This document shows positions 1 through 12,441 of a DNA stretch of 64,000 nt, piece after piece; positions within the stretch are counted from its first letter, which is position 1, and each line of letters opens with the position of its first letter. The stretch covers positions 1 through 64,000 of the forward strand of contig NW_001799641.1 in NCBI RefSeq assembly GCF_000165425.1, in the 5' to 3' direction. This DNA comes from Paramecium tetraurelia (lineage: Eukaryota > Ciliophora > Oligohymenophorea > Peniculida > Parameciidae). The notes below the pieces were generated by a model. It was not told where the DNA came from, did no database searches, and worked only from the letters and a program-made list of their open reading frames with translations. Both the position numbers and the translations under genes were made by a program.

Positions 1-1110
1 AAGAATTAAATATCCTGTCTTAAAATTCCATAAACGGATAGAGTTATCATAACTACCAGATGCTAATGTAGTACCATCAGGAGAGAAATTGACTGAATAA
101 ACTGTATTAGAATGACCATCTAATTTGGCTTTTTATTATCCTGTCTTAACATCCCATAAACGGATAGAGTTATCTCCACTACCAGATGCTAATGTAGTAC
201 CATCAGGAGAGAAATTGACTGATAGAATTCCATATTCATGACCATCTAATTTGGCTTTTTATTATCCAGTCTTAACATCCCATAAACGGATAGAGTTATC
301 TTCACTACCAGATGCTAATGTAGTACCATCAGGAGAGAAATTGACTGAATTAATAAAACTAGAATGACCATCTAATTTGGCTTTTTATTATCCTGTCTTA
401 ACATCCCATAAACGGATAGAGTTATCTCCACTACCAGATGCTAATGTAGTACCATCAGGAGAGAAATGGACTGATAGAATTCCATATTCATGACCATCTA
501 ATTTGGCTTTTTATTATCTTTTCTTAACATCCCATAAACTTATACACTTATCATCACTACCATATTCTAATTTATTACCATCATTATATAAATTAACTTA
601 TATAATTCCATAATAATTACCATCTATTATTTTCTTTTATTTCCCTTTCTTCACATCCCCTAAACTTATTTACTTATCTTTACTACCATACTCTAATTTT
701 TTACCATCATCATATAAATTTATTTAATAAATATAACTTTAATAACAATCAAATCTCCCTTTTTATTATCCTTTCTAAAATTCCCATAAATCCATATACA
801 TATCCTCACTACCATATTCTAATATATTACCATCATCTGAGAAATTGACAGAATACACATAACCTGAATGACCATCTAATTTCGCTTTTTATTTTCCTGT
901 CTTCACATCCCATAAACGAATAGACTTATCTTGACTACCAGATGCTAATGTAGTACCATCAGGAGAGAAATTGATTGATAGAATTCCATCTGAATGACCA
1001 TCTAATTTGGCTTTTTATTTTCCTGTCTTAGCATCCCATAAACGAATAGAGTTATCCCTACTACCAGATGCTAATGTCGTACCATCAGAAGAGAAGCCAA
1101 CCGTTTCAAC
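1..1110 (-). repeat. tandem 126-bp WD40-encoding repeats
   Basis: About nine head-to-tail units of 126 bp (42 codons), each containing the plus-strand block ccatctaatttggctttt and the block cataaacggatagagttatc. Intact units at 1-506 and 850-1110 are nearly identical at nucleotide level, including third codon positions. That implies recent unit duplication or gene conversion. The units between 507 and 838 follow the same pattern but have lost every G (see the separate entry). Confidence 0.93.
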
Positions 1111-4100
1111 AGATGCTTAATGACCATAAAATGAATATAAATCATTAATTATCAGATTATACCATTTGCAGTTAAACATTTATGCTCCATTTAGATTAAT
1201 TTCATTTATATTCACATCAGTAAATTCTGATCGGCTTAAATTGCATTTAGCAAAATTACCTCCTTCTATGGAAGTGTTTTTGATCCTAATTTTCTCAAAA
1301 TTAAGATTTGTTAGATCAACTTACATCTCAACTAATATATTAAGTGAGTTTGAACCCCCCTATATAAAACTTTTATCAACCGCTGTTAAATACACCAGAA
1401 ATTTCAAAAACTCTATTATCAATCTTTCTTTATTTATTTTTTAGTTCAAGTACTTTCTAGTCTCAGCATATGTAGAAGTTGAATAATTTTCTAAAAAAAA
1501 TTCATGTTTTTTTAAAGTTCTCAAAAGATTCAAAGTTAATTATATTTTTGTTTTAAATACATCTACTTTAATTAGGTTCTCTTAATTAATTTAATTTGAT
1601 AAATATTCTATACAATTTTTATCATAATTGTTCTCTTTTGATAACTATTCTAACATCCAGTTGAATATCTGCTCATTAAAGTCTTTGGATAACACTAATA
1701 TATCATATATATCAGCTGCTATATAGAACTCTTAAATTGATTTATGGGCAAATTAAAAGTTAGTTCCTTTTTATTTGATTAGCGAACAACTCCTTAAATC
1801 CTTTTAATAGGAACCAAATTAACGATCATCATCGTTAAAAAATTCATTTTACCACTTCTCCTCTTCTCTTTCTTCTTAATAAAGAAATCCATATTATTAA
1901 AATTCAACTTATGTCATTTATTTTCTGCTCATTACTTTTGCAAGATTTGTTGAATACTTTTTTAAGTCATGTAAAAACCGATCAATATGTATTGATTTTC
2001 CCATATTTCTCTGCTTTTCTATTTATTGATAATGATATTAATTAATAAACTCATTATAAAAGTCATAATTTGAAAGATTGAGTTCATATAATGCTTTAGA
2101 AACAACTTCAATTATTCTATCTTTCTGAATGTAAATTTTTGCAAATGCATTATTGAATAGTTCAAAGTTGTGTTCAAATAAATTGAAGAGTATTTTGTTA
2201 AGATCATTTAATTCTTGGTGGCTGAAAAATTGGATAGCAATTGAATTTTCTTCCATTTTATTCCAAACTCCAAGAGCAATTTCAAAGTAGTTAATTTTCT
2301 CTAAGTTTTCCACATCAGTTGAAGTAACCTCTGATTCTGTTTCATACTGTGCTAAATGCTATTTCTATTGCCAATTATACAATCGAATCAGGTAGTTACT
2401 TTTGTAAAACTCATGAAGCATATTTGGAAAATTTTTTAGAAAATTTAATCTCAAATTAATTATCTCAGAAGCTTTTACCATCATTTTTGGTAACACTTAT
2501 ACTATAATTTCCATCATATATGGGGTTTCTACCAATCTATGTAAATTTATGTGTTTCATCATCTTTTCATACTTTTCAACACTCCATAATTTTTATAATT
2601 TTACGCTTAGACTTCTTAAAGCTTCATTACTTTTGAAACTAAAGAAATAATTATTCTTCAAAAATGATAAAATATTCTCTATTTATTTTTAATTCAAAAG
2701 GGCTTCACCATTGAAATTTGTTACCTCTAAATTCAGACATTATTCTTACAATTCTTCCCAACTAATTTCAAAATTATTGATATCCAACACTCCTCGATTT
2801 AAAATTTATGTCTACCATTCATATATTTCGAAAATCAACATTTTAACACTCTAAATTGTGAATTTTTTTAAATATTCCATTGTTTAATCAGGATTAAATT
2901 TTTGAAGTTGAATCTCCTTTATATTTTCTTTATTATCAGGTGCAAACCAAAAGGCATAATTACTACTTGTAAAAATTTCACTCCTTGTGGTAAAAATAAC
3001 AAGTGGGTCAAACCAATTCTATTTGAGTTTATTATTTATGTATAAATTTTTCTAAATCATCTCTAGTCTCATCTCATCATAACTATCCATTATCAATAAC
3101 AATCTGAATTCTTTCCCTTCTAAAATCTCTTTACATTCTTTTAATTAAAGTTCGTCAAAGCCATACTCATCTTGATGAAGTGCTTCCTCTACTGCTTAAA
3201 AAACTGGGTTTTTTAATGAGGGTAAGGAGATATAAACAGGTATAAGCACTTGATTTCTAATTTTTTTATTATTGTCATGTAATTTCCAAATAAATTCTTC
3301 TATTTTCTTAGCTGTCGTACTTTTGCCAGATCCAGCTACCCCATGAATTAATAGCACTGTTTCTTTCTCTTCTAATAAAAACTCATTCACTTCTCCTTCT
3401 GTATCATTAATTTATTCTAAATTTATTAAAATACTTAATTTTATCATCTTTCTTTTCCCCTATGATTGCTTTATGATATATCTCTTTGGTTTATAATGGT
3501 ACGTAAATGGATTTAATGTTCTTATATGCAGCGTCTTTTAATACTTTCCATTTTCTAATTTCAAATAATTATTCAACAGATTTTCCTCTCAAGAATTTAA
3601 TATCATTACCTATGCTTTTGAGTTGCTCCTTCATTTCATTAATTTTACCCTCAACTCTTATCAAACCCTTTCTGATATGATTCACAAAATCAGTTATCAG
3701 ATTCAGCTATTAACCCATTTCGCTAATATTTTCAATTTACTAATCTATTTTCTCTGTTGTTTCATCAAGTTCTTTCAAATCTAGATCTCTTTTTTTGAGA
3801 TTGGCCTCATGAGAAATTTATTCTTATAATTCATCAATTCTGCTCAACATTTCCTACATTTTTTTGGCAATTCTTTCAATTTAAGTAGACCAATCTTTTT
3901 ACATAATTTACATTTATAAGCTTATTAAGTGTTTATGTTTTAAAATATTTCTAACTCTCAAATCTTTTTCTTGAATCCACATTTTTATTAGAACTTTCTA
4001 ACAAAAAGAAGTAACATTATCTGAATAACTATTAGAAGAAATTTAAATTATAGTAAACACCAAACCCTATTTAATTTTCCATTAATCATTATTTATAAAA

Positions 4101-7100
4101 TCTTGGTATTTTTGAATTAAATTATCCTCTAATCCAAATTATTGATTTGATTCTTCATCAGCTTCCACTTCTTCTAAGTCCTCTAAATAAATTTTTTTTA
4201 TTTATTTAATAAGAAAATCTTATTTAATTGGGCTGTTAGCAAAACACCTTTGTGAGACAACTTTTTCATAGACATAAATCTCTAATTAATTGAGAAAATC
4301 AGGGATATTTATATATGTTTGAATAATCTCTTTATCTTTTATTCTTTTAAATAACTCAGTTTCTATTCTGTCCAAATACAAATGAAAACTTTCATCTTCC
4401 TTCTAATATAAATTTACGTCTGTCAATTATAATAGCTCAAACTTCTAAATAAATTCTTAAATATAACATTAAAATCTTTATTGGAATTTAATTTAAATTT
4501 CTATTTTATACTTTTCAATTTAGTCAAGCTTTACAGAGAAAAGCACAAATTCTTCAAGTAATTTCTATAATAGCTCCATCTCTTCTTGGAGTTTTAATTT
4601 TTTTAACTTTATTATCTTAATCATGAAGGATAAGTAAGTTCTATAGTTATTGTCGCTGCGAAAGTTAAATTTCTTTCCATTTTATTTAAGTTCACATATT
4701 TTGTCATTTTCACTTTGTCCTTCTAATTATGAATTTAATTAAAATTGGTCAGTAAGATTACTGTTTTTATTTAAGACTCCCTCCTGTCTTAATTATTCTT
4801 CAGATACCTATACTTGCAATTCCTTCAAAGTTATTTTGTTTTGACTTATCATGATTTTTAAATTCATCAGTTCTTCATTAATTAACATTTTACCAATTTC
4901 TTTGTCTGTTTATCCAAAAGTTTCAATTGTTTTAATCACAGTTTCTATTTGCATGACTATCGAATTCCAATTCTCAATCAATTAACATTTACCTAAATCT
5001 TCTATTTTTATTAATTATTACAAAAAATTACTATATTTTTCTTTTTCCAATCTCAAATCTAATAAATTAAATTTTACTTCCCTCACATTTTTTAATGATT
5101 CATCAACTTAAAGATCCTCAAAAATTTTCTTAATTTTTTCTGTAGAAAATTAGGATGGAATTTCCTTGATGAATTATTCTCCAAATTCCTTTTCAATCAA
5201 CTCTAAATCTTTACTTTCTGAGTCAAACATTTTTGCCTTTATGCTGTATTTAAATATAAGATATTTTATAATTCCTTTTTACTTTGATAACCTATTTGCA
5301 AAGTCTTCTTCTTTAATATTAATATTTTGTAGTTCAGAGAGAAATAATGTATCAAACTTAGTGTTTTCTCTCATAATTCTCTTTGGAAAATCTTAAATTA
5401 AATTTAGCAAAAATTAATCAAGATGTATAACTTCTAACAACTTTCTTAATTCGTCTAATTTAGCTTTTTCTAAAATTATTGAAAAAGATTTCCTTGAATT
5501 AACCAATTTTAATTTTAGCCTCATATTGCTGCACCTTAAGTTGTCTAGAAATTTAAGCAAATGCATGTCATCAAGAGCTTTTTTAATTTTTTTAAGATCG
5601 AAAATTTAGGGCACTGTCTCAATTTAATACATGATGATCATAATTTCCTTCAGACATAAATTGAACTCCAATTAATTTTATGAAAGTTCACTGCTCACAT
5701 TTTCATAATATAAATAAAGATTATTTACTAAACTCTAAAAATATTATAATAAGTTGTTTTGGATCTATTTTATTTCTAATTTGTAAATATCCTTCTATAA
5801 AATTTCTATTAACTTTTCAACATGTACTAGAATTTAGTTTCTCGATTGTTGAGTTGCTGATGCATCGAGAAATGGTAATTTATATTCTTTCAAATCAATT
5901 GTTGTTAATTCTTCCGAAATTAAACATATCCACTCCTAAATAACACCATTATCATCAGTAAATTTTTTGTTTTAAGGATTTCTTTAATTTAAAATGATAT
6001 ATAATTATAATACCTCCTATAGTCTAAATAGGTTTTTCAGTTTCTAAATATCTTTATGTTCATTTCTATTTTTCGATACACTCTAATTAAGCCTCATAAT
6101 TTTAATTATAGTCTATGTGTTTTAGAAATAGTCTTATAATTTATGTATAATTCTTTTTATTTATTATTTGGAAACTTATAATGTTACACTCTCATTATAT
6201 TACTTATCATTCCTTATATTTCTACACATTTTTATTACTTCTTCCAATTTCTCATCATTTTGTTTAATTAATGTTAATAACTAATTGGATATTAGAAAAC
6301 CTAAAAAACTTTAGATATTATTAATTGCCAATATATCCTCATTTCTTTGAAATTCTTCCCCAATCTCTAATTTACATTTTAAATATGATCCAAGAGAAAA
6401 AGGGAAATTTTGCTATTATTCATTCATGAGAACATCTTTAAGTAGTAAGAAAATTTCCCATTCCTTGAAACAAGATTCAAATATTGTTGTGTCAATTTAA
6501 CTTAATTAATTATCTTAAAGTTTATTTAATTGGATGATTGCTTAATCATTACTATAATTCATTTAAATTATTAAGCCTTTTCTATGATAATCCTTCCAAA
6601 TTTAATCTGATTTTAATCCGAAATTAAAATCATTTATTAGTTGTGATAATTTTTTTTTGGTTAATATAGGATTGTATAATATGATTTTCCCAATCATTTA
6701 CACCCAAAGATAATGAAATTTCCATACATTTGAATTTTTCACAATTTTAGAATGTATTTCTTCTACTTGACAAATTATTTAGTCTAAGGTTTACCACTTT
6801 TCATTCTTAAAATAATTTATTATCTCCCACTACAACATATCTATTTAAAAATAAACCTCAAATTAATTTCTATTGTTATTTACAACATACAATTTGTAAA
6901 GATGACAGACTCCCTGAAACAATGATTCTAGCAATTCTTCATTTGGCTTCATTTAAATTATCGAACCAATTATACCACTTAAACATCCTTTTAAAATTTC
7001 TTCCCTTTCATTACTATTGTTTGGTGCCATTTCGAAAGAAGTTTTCGTTAAGAAAAGGTAGAGTTCCATTTAATTTTGAATCAAATCATTCTTCTCTATT

Positions 7101-7597
7101 TCCATATGTTATCTTAGTTCATCAGAGATATCCAAAAATTCCTTTTATAAATCATATTTCATAAATCTCTCCCCATTTAGTAAATGGAAGCTAAAAATTA
7201 CTTTTGACAGAGATGCCGTTGTCTATAAGATATATAAACACTTAAACGAATCTGTTTTGATATAGAACAAACAGCTTTTCAATAATCTTCTAACTCCCTC
7301 CAAAATTAAATCGTATGATTTCACTACACCTTAAGCATTCTTATTGAGTTTGTAAATGCTTTCTTCTTAAAAAATAAACCATTATAAAGCTATCATTATT
7401 TCTTAAGATTCTAACTAATCAGCTGCAACAATAGCCTTGGTGCAGATTTTCTCAACATAAAAATTGAATTTGTTAAAAAAATTATAAAGTTCTTGATTAT
7501 CTGACTTTAAAAAACTTGTTTCCAGAGGGCTTGTTTTCCAAGATCCGCAACCGCCTCCCCTCAAAATGAATTCTGTTTAAGACGTTTGAGATAACAT
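1..7597 (-). CDS. NACHT-pentapeptide-WD40 repeat protein (C-terminus cut off by window edge)
   Basis: Likely a large STAND-type signalling scaffold. A long N-terminal region of helices and coiled coil (about 7600-3450) has no recognised domain. A NACHT NTPase follows: the Walker A motif GVAGSGKST is encoded at 3316-3342 and the Walker B-like [11 protein letters not shown] at about 3071-3105. After a helical stretch there are pentapeptide-type repeats (about 1400-1150, e.g. [19 protein letters not shown]), then WD40 repeats of about 42 residues to the window edge (motif [15 protein letters not shown]...LASGS...IRLW). I chose the ATG at 7597. It gives MLSQTSQTEFILR followed by GGGCGSWK. Excising a 36-nt GT...AG segment right after AT would instead give MGGGCGSWK, an N-myristoylation-type start; this is inference. 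NACHT, pentapeptide and WD40 together is a known ciliate arrangement. The target is unknown. Only TGA is treated as stop. I did not verify every codon between 3.5 and 7.2 kb. Confidence 0.85.
507..838. other. 332-base G-free tract inside the WD40 repeats
   Basis: The plus strand has no G between the G at 506 and the G at 839, a run covering about 2.6 repeat units. Compared with neighbouring units, A, C and T columns are mostly kept while G columns read T, or less often C or A. For example cataaacggatagag becomes cataaacttatacac. The reading frame stays open on the minus strand. This looks like loss of one base channel rather than ordinary divergence, but an unusual mutational history cannot be excluded from sequence alone. 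Confidence 0.9.
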
Positions 7598-8279
7598 TTA
7601 TCAAGTTTTAAATATATAAATTCACGCTTGTCTCAATGCCTATATAAACACAAAAAATAATTTAAGCATAAAATAATAAAACGGAAATGTCGGAAATTAA
7701 ATTGCCAATTCATCCTCCCTTTCAATAATATCTTCCTTTGTAAATAGGGTATATATCTTCTATAGAGGATGTTTCTCATTTTGCTTGTTTTTTTTTGAAT
7801 TAATCCTGAAATTGGACTAATTTTGTAGGAGATCATAATTATATGAAATTTTATCACTTGATTTATCATTCACACTGTTCTAATAATCTTTTGTATTACT
7901 ACAGTAGAATAGCTGTTATGATAATATAATTATAATTAATTCAAGAGCCGATTAAATTTATCAAGTCTTAATTAAGAAGAAGGGAATATAGAAAATAAAA
8001 AGATCACAAGATATAAAAGAAATGACCCAATTAAAAGCATTATTCAATGAAATGAAAATAAATAATTACAAATTGAAGTGATTTTCAATAATAAAGATTG
8101 GTTTTGAAAATGATATTATATTTCTAGCGTTTAAGTCGAAGAGTTCTTAAAATGCATTGTACCTTATCTCACCTTTTATTTCTCATTAAGAAAAGTAGCT
8201 AAGTATCAAATAGATATGTTCTCTCTTTCAATTTTTATTTGATTAAAATGAAATTGAGTTCTCAGAATAATCTATTGGT
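7598..8279. other. intergenic, no gene seen
   Basis: AT-rich stretch between the divergently placed NACHT gene (-) and the decayed plus-strand gene. Short open frames exist on the minus strand (7633-7869), but they show no domain and no glutamine-rich ciliate coding style. Probably holds the promoter of the NACHT gene. Confidence 0.4.
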
Positions 8280-11188
8280 TCAGGGTTAGGAAAGGAGAAT
8301 GATTTAAGAATTTTTCTAAATGGTGTACCAATAACATTAGAAACTTAACTTGGATGCTTGTAAAATCCAATAATTAAGAGCTGGATTTTTGAATGATGAC
8401 CCTCAAATATTAATAGGATGCAAACATAATTCATTATGACATTTTTAGGAAGAGATAGACATACATAATCAAGTGTCCTGATAATGAAGTAGTCTAAGCA
8501 TTGAGTTTACATGTTCACTCATGGATTAAATTTTATAATTACATAAATATCATAATAAAAAATAAATACTTTAGAATTCATCAACGATTTTGAATTTTTT
8601 CTTAATTGGGCCATAATTATTTACTTAGTACTATAATATCAAGCAGACATTGGTGATTTTGAAAAATAGAATAATTTGATAAAGTTTTTGAGTTATGATA
8701 GTACGAGTTTTTATAAATCTGAAAAGAAATATGATATTGTGGCTACGAGCAAAAACAGTCTCATTTTGAAAGGAGGAGAATTCAAACCGCAAACTCAATT
8801 AAAAAAATCAAATCATTTACCATGGAATCATCATAACATCATTTATACAATACCTATAGACTTGACAGGATCTCAAACTAAACAAATCTCATAATAGCTT
8901 TGATCCTCAAAAATAATGCATGAAGAGGGATGATCCTATCAAGTAAGTTCTTGTCAAGCGAGATTATTTCGCTGAAGTATCGAATGCATGACTATTAGCG
9001 AAACGAAAAGACACAAAAAATCTCATTAATTGAAATTCAAGATTCAGTAGCTGATACTCAATATAATTTCAATCCAGGAAAGAAAAAGAGCATTTATCTG
9101 TTTCCGTATCAATGTCGATCACAAGGTAAATCTCAAACAAAAAACTGGTCTTTGTGCAAGAAGAACTTCAAATATGACTGAAGGGGTCATTCTGTAGATG
9201 AATTTGATGAGCATCATTTAAATGCCTTTGAATATAATAATTGATTTTGGCTGTTAGATTTAAGTTCAACTAGAAAAAGTTGAACATAAAGATATTAAAT
9301 GCAAATGTATTTATGAAGAATCTATTTTTTTTCCTAAATGCAAACTTGGCTAGTAATTCATGTAAGAATTAGAAAACTATTCAGTTGTACATGAATCCAT
9401 GTTAATATGCCTTGCTACTATAAAAACAATTTGAAATACTAAACCTATAATCTTGAAGGTTAGGGCATTAAAACAAATTGACTTGAATTAAAAAGATGAA
9501 GTTTCCATTTTTAAATTAAAAACAATACACAAGACAAAAGCTGTAGTTGAGGCACGCTTTGTCTTTAAAGTGATAAATTCAATTTGTAGATATAATCCTC
9601 ATATTTCTGCTTCGATATTGTATTAAAAGCAAATTGTATGACAAAAATCGTTGATTGATTTAGTTAAAGAAGGAGCTTATTATCTAGTTAGATAATTCCT
9701 CTTTGAGAGAAATTTGTCATAAGAACAAAAGAAAAGTCAAAAGATAGACTAAATACACTATAAGTTACCAATTTTTTAATAGCCTTCAACATATTTGTTA
9801 CTTAAAGGTTGAGCTCTGCTCCAAGGAAAAGTAATTTGATCCTAGTGTTTGGCAAATCTAATTGCAATAAATTTACCACTCTCCGTAGCAAAGTTGTCAT
9901 AAAATAAATTAATTTATTCTAAATCTTGTGCAAGTTTCAACTAAAGAACATTTTGAACAATTAATAAAACTTTTAGCAACTAGTACACTCAGCTGCTGAT
10001 TAACAAAAATACAGGGTTAGGCAAATTACTTCCAAATAGTGGAAGACCAATGTCTAAGTATTCATTTATTAATCAATTCTTAATTCACAAGCGATAGCTG
10101 CTAGTAAATTTTAGCTGTTTTACTCATTGTGGTAAGAGAATATAATCATTTCTTATGAAGAACATTAAAGAAACACCAAAGAGGACACTATAAAGTTTAC
10201 AATGTCCATTATCAATATGATAACCAGCGAAATTAGATATACAATTAAAGGCGTAATAAATATTAAGCGGTAAAAGGGAATAACTAACCCAACTCTGAGT
10301 AGTTAGCTATGCTAAGATACTTATACACTGTGTATGAAGTTCATTATTCATGAGAAGAACTTATGATACATTTGCACTGCTGTTATTAGAACTATCAGAT
10401 AAGTATAGCTTAAAAGTTAAACAACTTAAGGTGTAAACTAAACTTTTTTATTAATGGTATTCAGACGGAATGCCTTAGAAGTCCAAAATAAGGGATGTTT
10501 CCTAAATAAGAAGGCCTCGCCAACATTATAGAGCCTAAATATATTTTCAATAATATTAATTAATATTTTAAAATTGAATACTTTATCAATCATTTTCCAT
10601 CTTCTTTATTACTATAATTTTAGCATAATCAAAACATATAAAAATTGTAGTTTGTGTAAGCAGTGGAGGTCCAGACAGTGATTTTTGAGATGATCTTGAT
10701 AATCATAACAATACATATTAATATATTTTTATGATTATTAAAGTTTTGAAAGCAATCTTTTACTTCAGATAATACAGTAATTGACTTAAAACTTTACCCT
10801 TCACTATAAGGATTTTTTCTTGATCAAGTTAAATATTGAAGGCACATGTAGCTGATTATTGAGCTCATCGCAAGTTGTGTGAGTGAGTTCCTTAACTGGT
10901 TCATATGACAAAAGAATTAATAGATGGTACAATAAGTAGCATCATCTGATACCAAGCAAAACAATACTAAAAATTTGGCTGAAATAAATGATTTTATAAA
11001 AAGAGTTTGATTCAAATCGTATTGATAATCTCTGCGCAGGGCTTGATAATAGAAACAAATAACATACATCAACCAGCATTCACGCTAACTCTATACAAAT
11101 ATTAACATAAATTATAAGCATCTTTAACGCTGATGTCTTAAATGTTGCAAAGCAGTCTTCAAAGTAAGCTTAACATACATTCAGCCAA
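8280..11188 (+). pseudogene. decayed large protein gene, many in-frame TGA and frame changes
   Basis: Stretches of 40-80 codons read as convincing protein in changing plus-strand frames and are separated by TGA stops or shifts. Examples: LRIFLNGVPITLETQLGC near 8300; a 72-codon frame at 8676-8894; NFNPGKKKSIYLFPYQC near 9060; KDEVSIFKLKTIHKTKAVVE near 9500; EGAYYLVRQFLFERNLS near 9670. Several TGA codons sit where tryptophan (TGG) would be natural, for example KG(TGA)ALLQGKVI near 9806, as expected from G-to-A decay. The gaps are too frequent to be explained by 20-33-nt introns. I do not recognise the family. The open frame at 11189-11848 is probably its surviving 3' part. It could instead be a very intron-rich gene that I failed to splice, but I think this less likely. 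Confidence 0.5.
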
Positions 11189-11848
11189 ATGATTGTATTG
11201 AACACTCATTTTGAGCATATATATAATATAGATGTAGGAGGTGCCATCATGACATGCTATAAATTCATGTAAACATTTTCGAACAACAGTACATTTAACC
11301 CACCCGCTAGAATCAGAAGTGGTTAAATGAAATAATAAATCATAATCACAAGTTGGATGCAAACCAAGGCTGATAAAATCATAAATATTTTTCCCATGCT
11401 GTTCGGTCTGCCTAATACATGCTTTTATATTTTATATGTAATAGTTGCCTCTTTATTAAATTTAGACTCTGCTACAGCAAGTGAAATGTTGTACACTTAA
11501 GAAAAGTTAGAGGGGATAGTTGTAAAGAATGATAAAAGATTTTTGAACATTTCTAACTTTTAAAATCAATGTACAACAATTTATAAAGCAAAGCATCCCC
11601 TTAGCTAAAGTTTTTTTCAATCATTTGTTCCATTACAAGCTTGTTTAATATTGAGATAATAATTCTAGAAATAAATAAAAAAAATTAATTATAAGAGTTT
11701 AAGAATGATTTAAAAATAATTGTAGCCTAAATTACATATTGTCCATTTATTAGAGCTTTAAGCTTCAGAATAATAAGTAGGTAGAGTAGTTGCAACCAAG
11801 CTCCAATTTGTGTTTAGTTCCATAATTATTATAATGGCTACGCTTTGA
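11189..11848 (+). CDS. hypothetical protein with one membrane segment, possibly 3' remnant of the upstream pseudogene
   Basis: Continuous 219-codon frame using the ciliate code, from ATG at 11189 (MIVLNTHFEH...) to TGA at 11846-11848. A hydrophobic segment (FPMLFGLPNTCFYILYVIV) near residues 74-92 could span a membrane. The C-terminal half is rich in glutamine and lysine. No domain recognised. It continues the strand and style of the decayed region before it, so it may be the last intact exon of that gene and not an independent gene. A TGA lies close upstream in the same frame. Confidence 0.35.
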
Positions 11849-12441
11849 ATAATTTTTATTGAATTAAGAATTAATATTCAACTCTAAAGTATAATTATAA
11901 TGATAATGCTATGAAATAAATAAATTATTTCTTATTATTATTTGAAAATAATTAATATACTATAATTCAGAATCTGTCATTTTTTTTAAAAAAATAACCT
12001 ATATTCAATTGAGCAAAATACAGCACATCATTATTAAAAAAATTTTTGAGAATGATCCTATTATGAGTAATTAAGTCAAAAATGAAAGAAGTCATTTCTT
12101 TTTTAAATTGTACTTTATTTGATTTATGGCTTTACAATATTTTTCAATGAGATACCTTACAAAGTTTCAAAAAATTAATTAACCAGTAATTTAGATCATC
12201 ACATTAAGGGACGAAGGATAGGAAGATATTATAATTTAAAATTAAATTTAAATCTTGTTTTTATAAAAATAACTACTCTAAGGGTGTAAAATATTTTCAT
12301 TTAATATAGCAGGATAGTAACTTGAGCATGATCTAGTTAGTCTATTGATTTAGTTTGATAAAATGTTGTCCAAACTGCAAATTTAATAATGAATTTTTGA
12401 TGAGGTTTTGATTTAAATAAATTTCAGCTTATAAAAATAGT
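11849..12441. other. intergenic, no gene seen
   Basis: About 590 bp of AT-rich sequence between the end of the plus-strand frame at 11848 and the TGA of the minus-strand kinase at 12442. No open frame, repeat or tRNA-like fold that I can support. Confidence 0.4.

Noticed and set aside
1..1110. CRISPR-like array of spaced repeats
   Set aside because: Units of 126 bp encode WD40 blades in one frame; there are no short palindromic repeats with unique spacers.
5680..7164. Plus-strand frames at 5680-5943 and 6922-7164
   Set aside because: They are antisense to the continuous minus-strand NACHT protein and lack domains.
11159..11362. Minus-strand 67-codon frame
   Set aside because: The plus strand carries a 219-codon frame over the same bases with better coding character; the minus frame has no motif.
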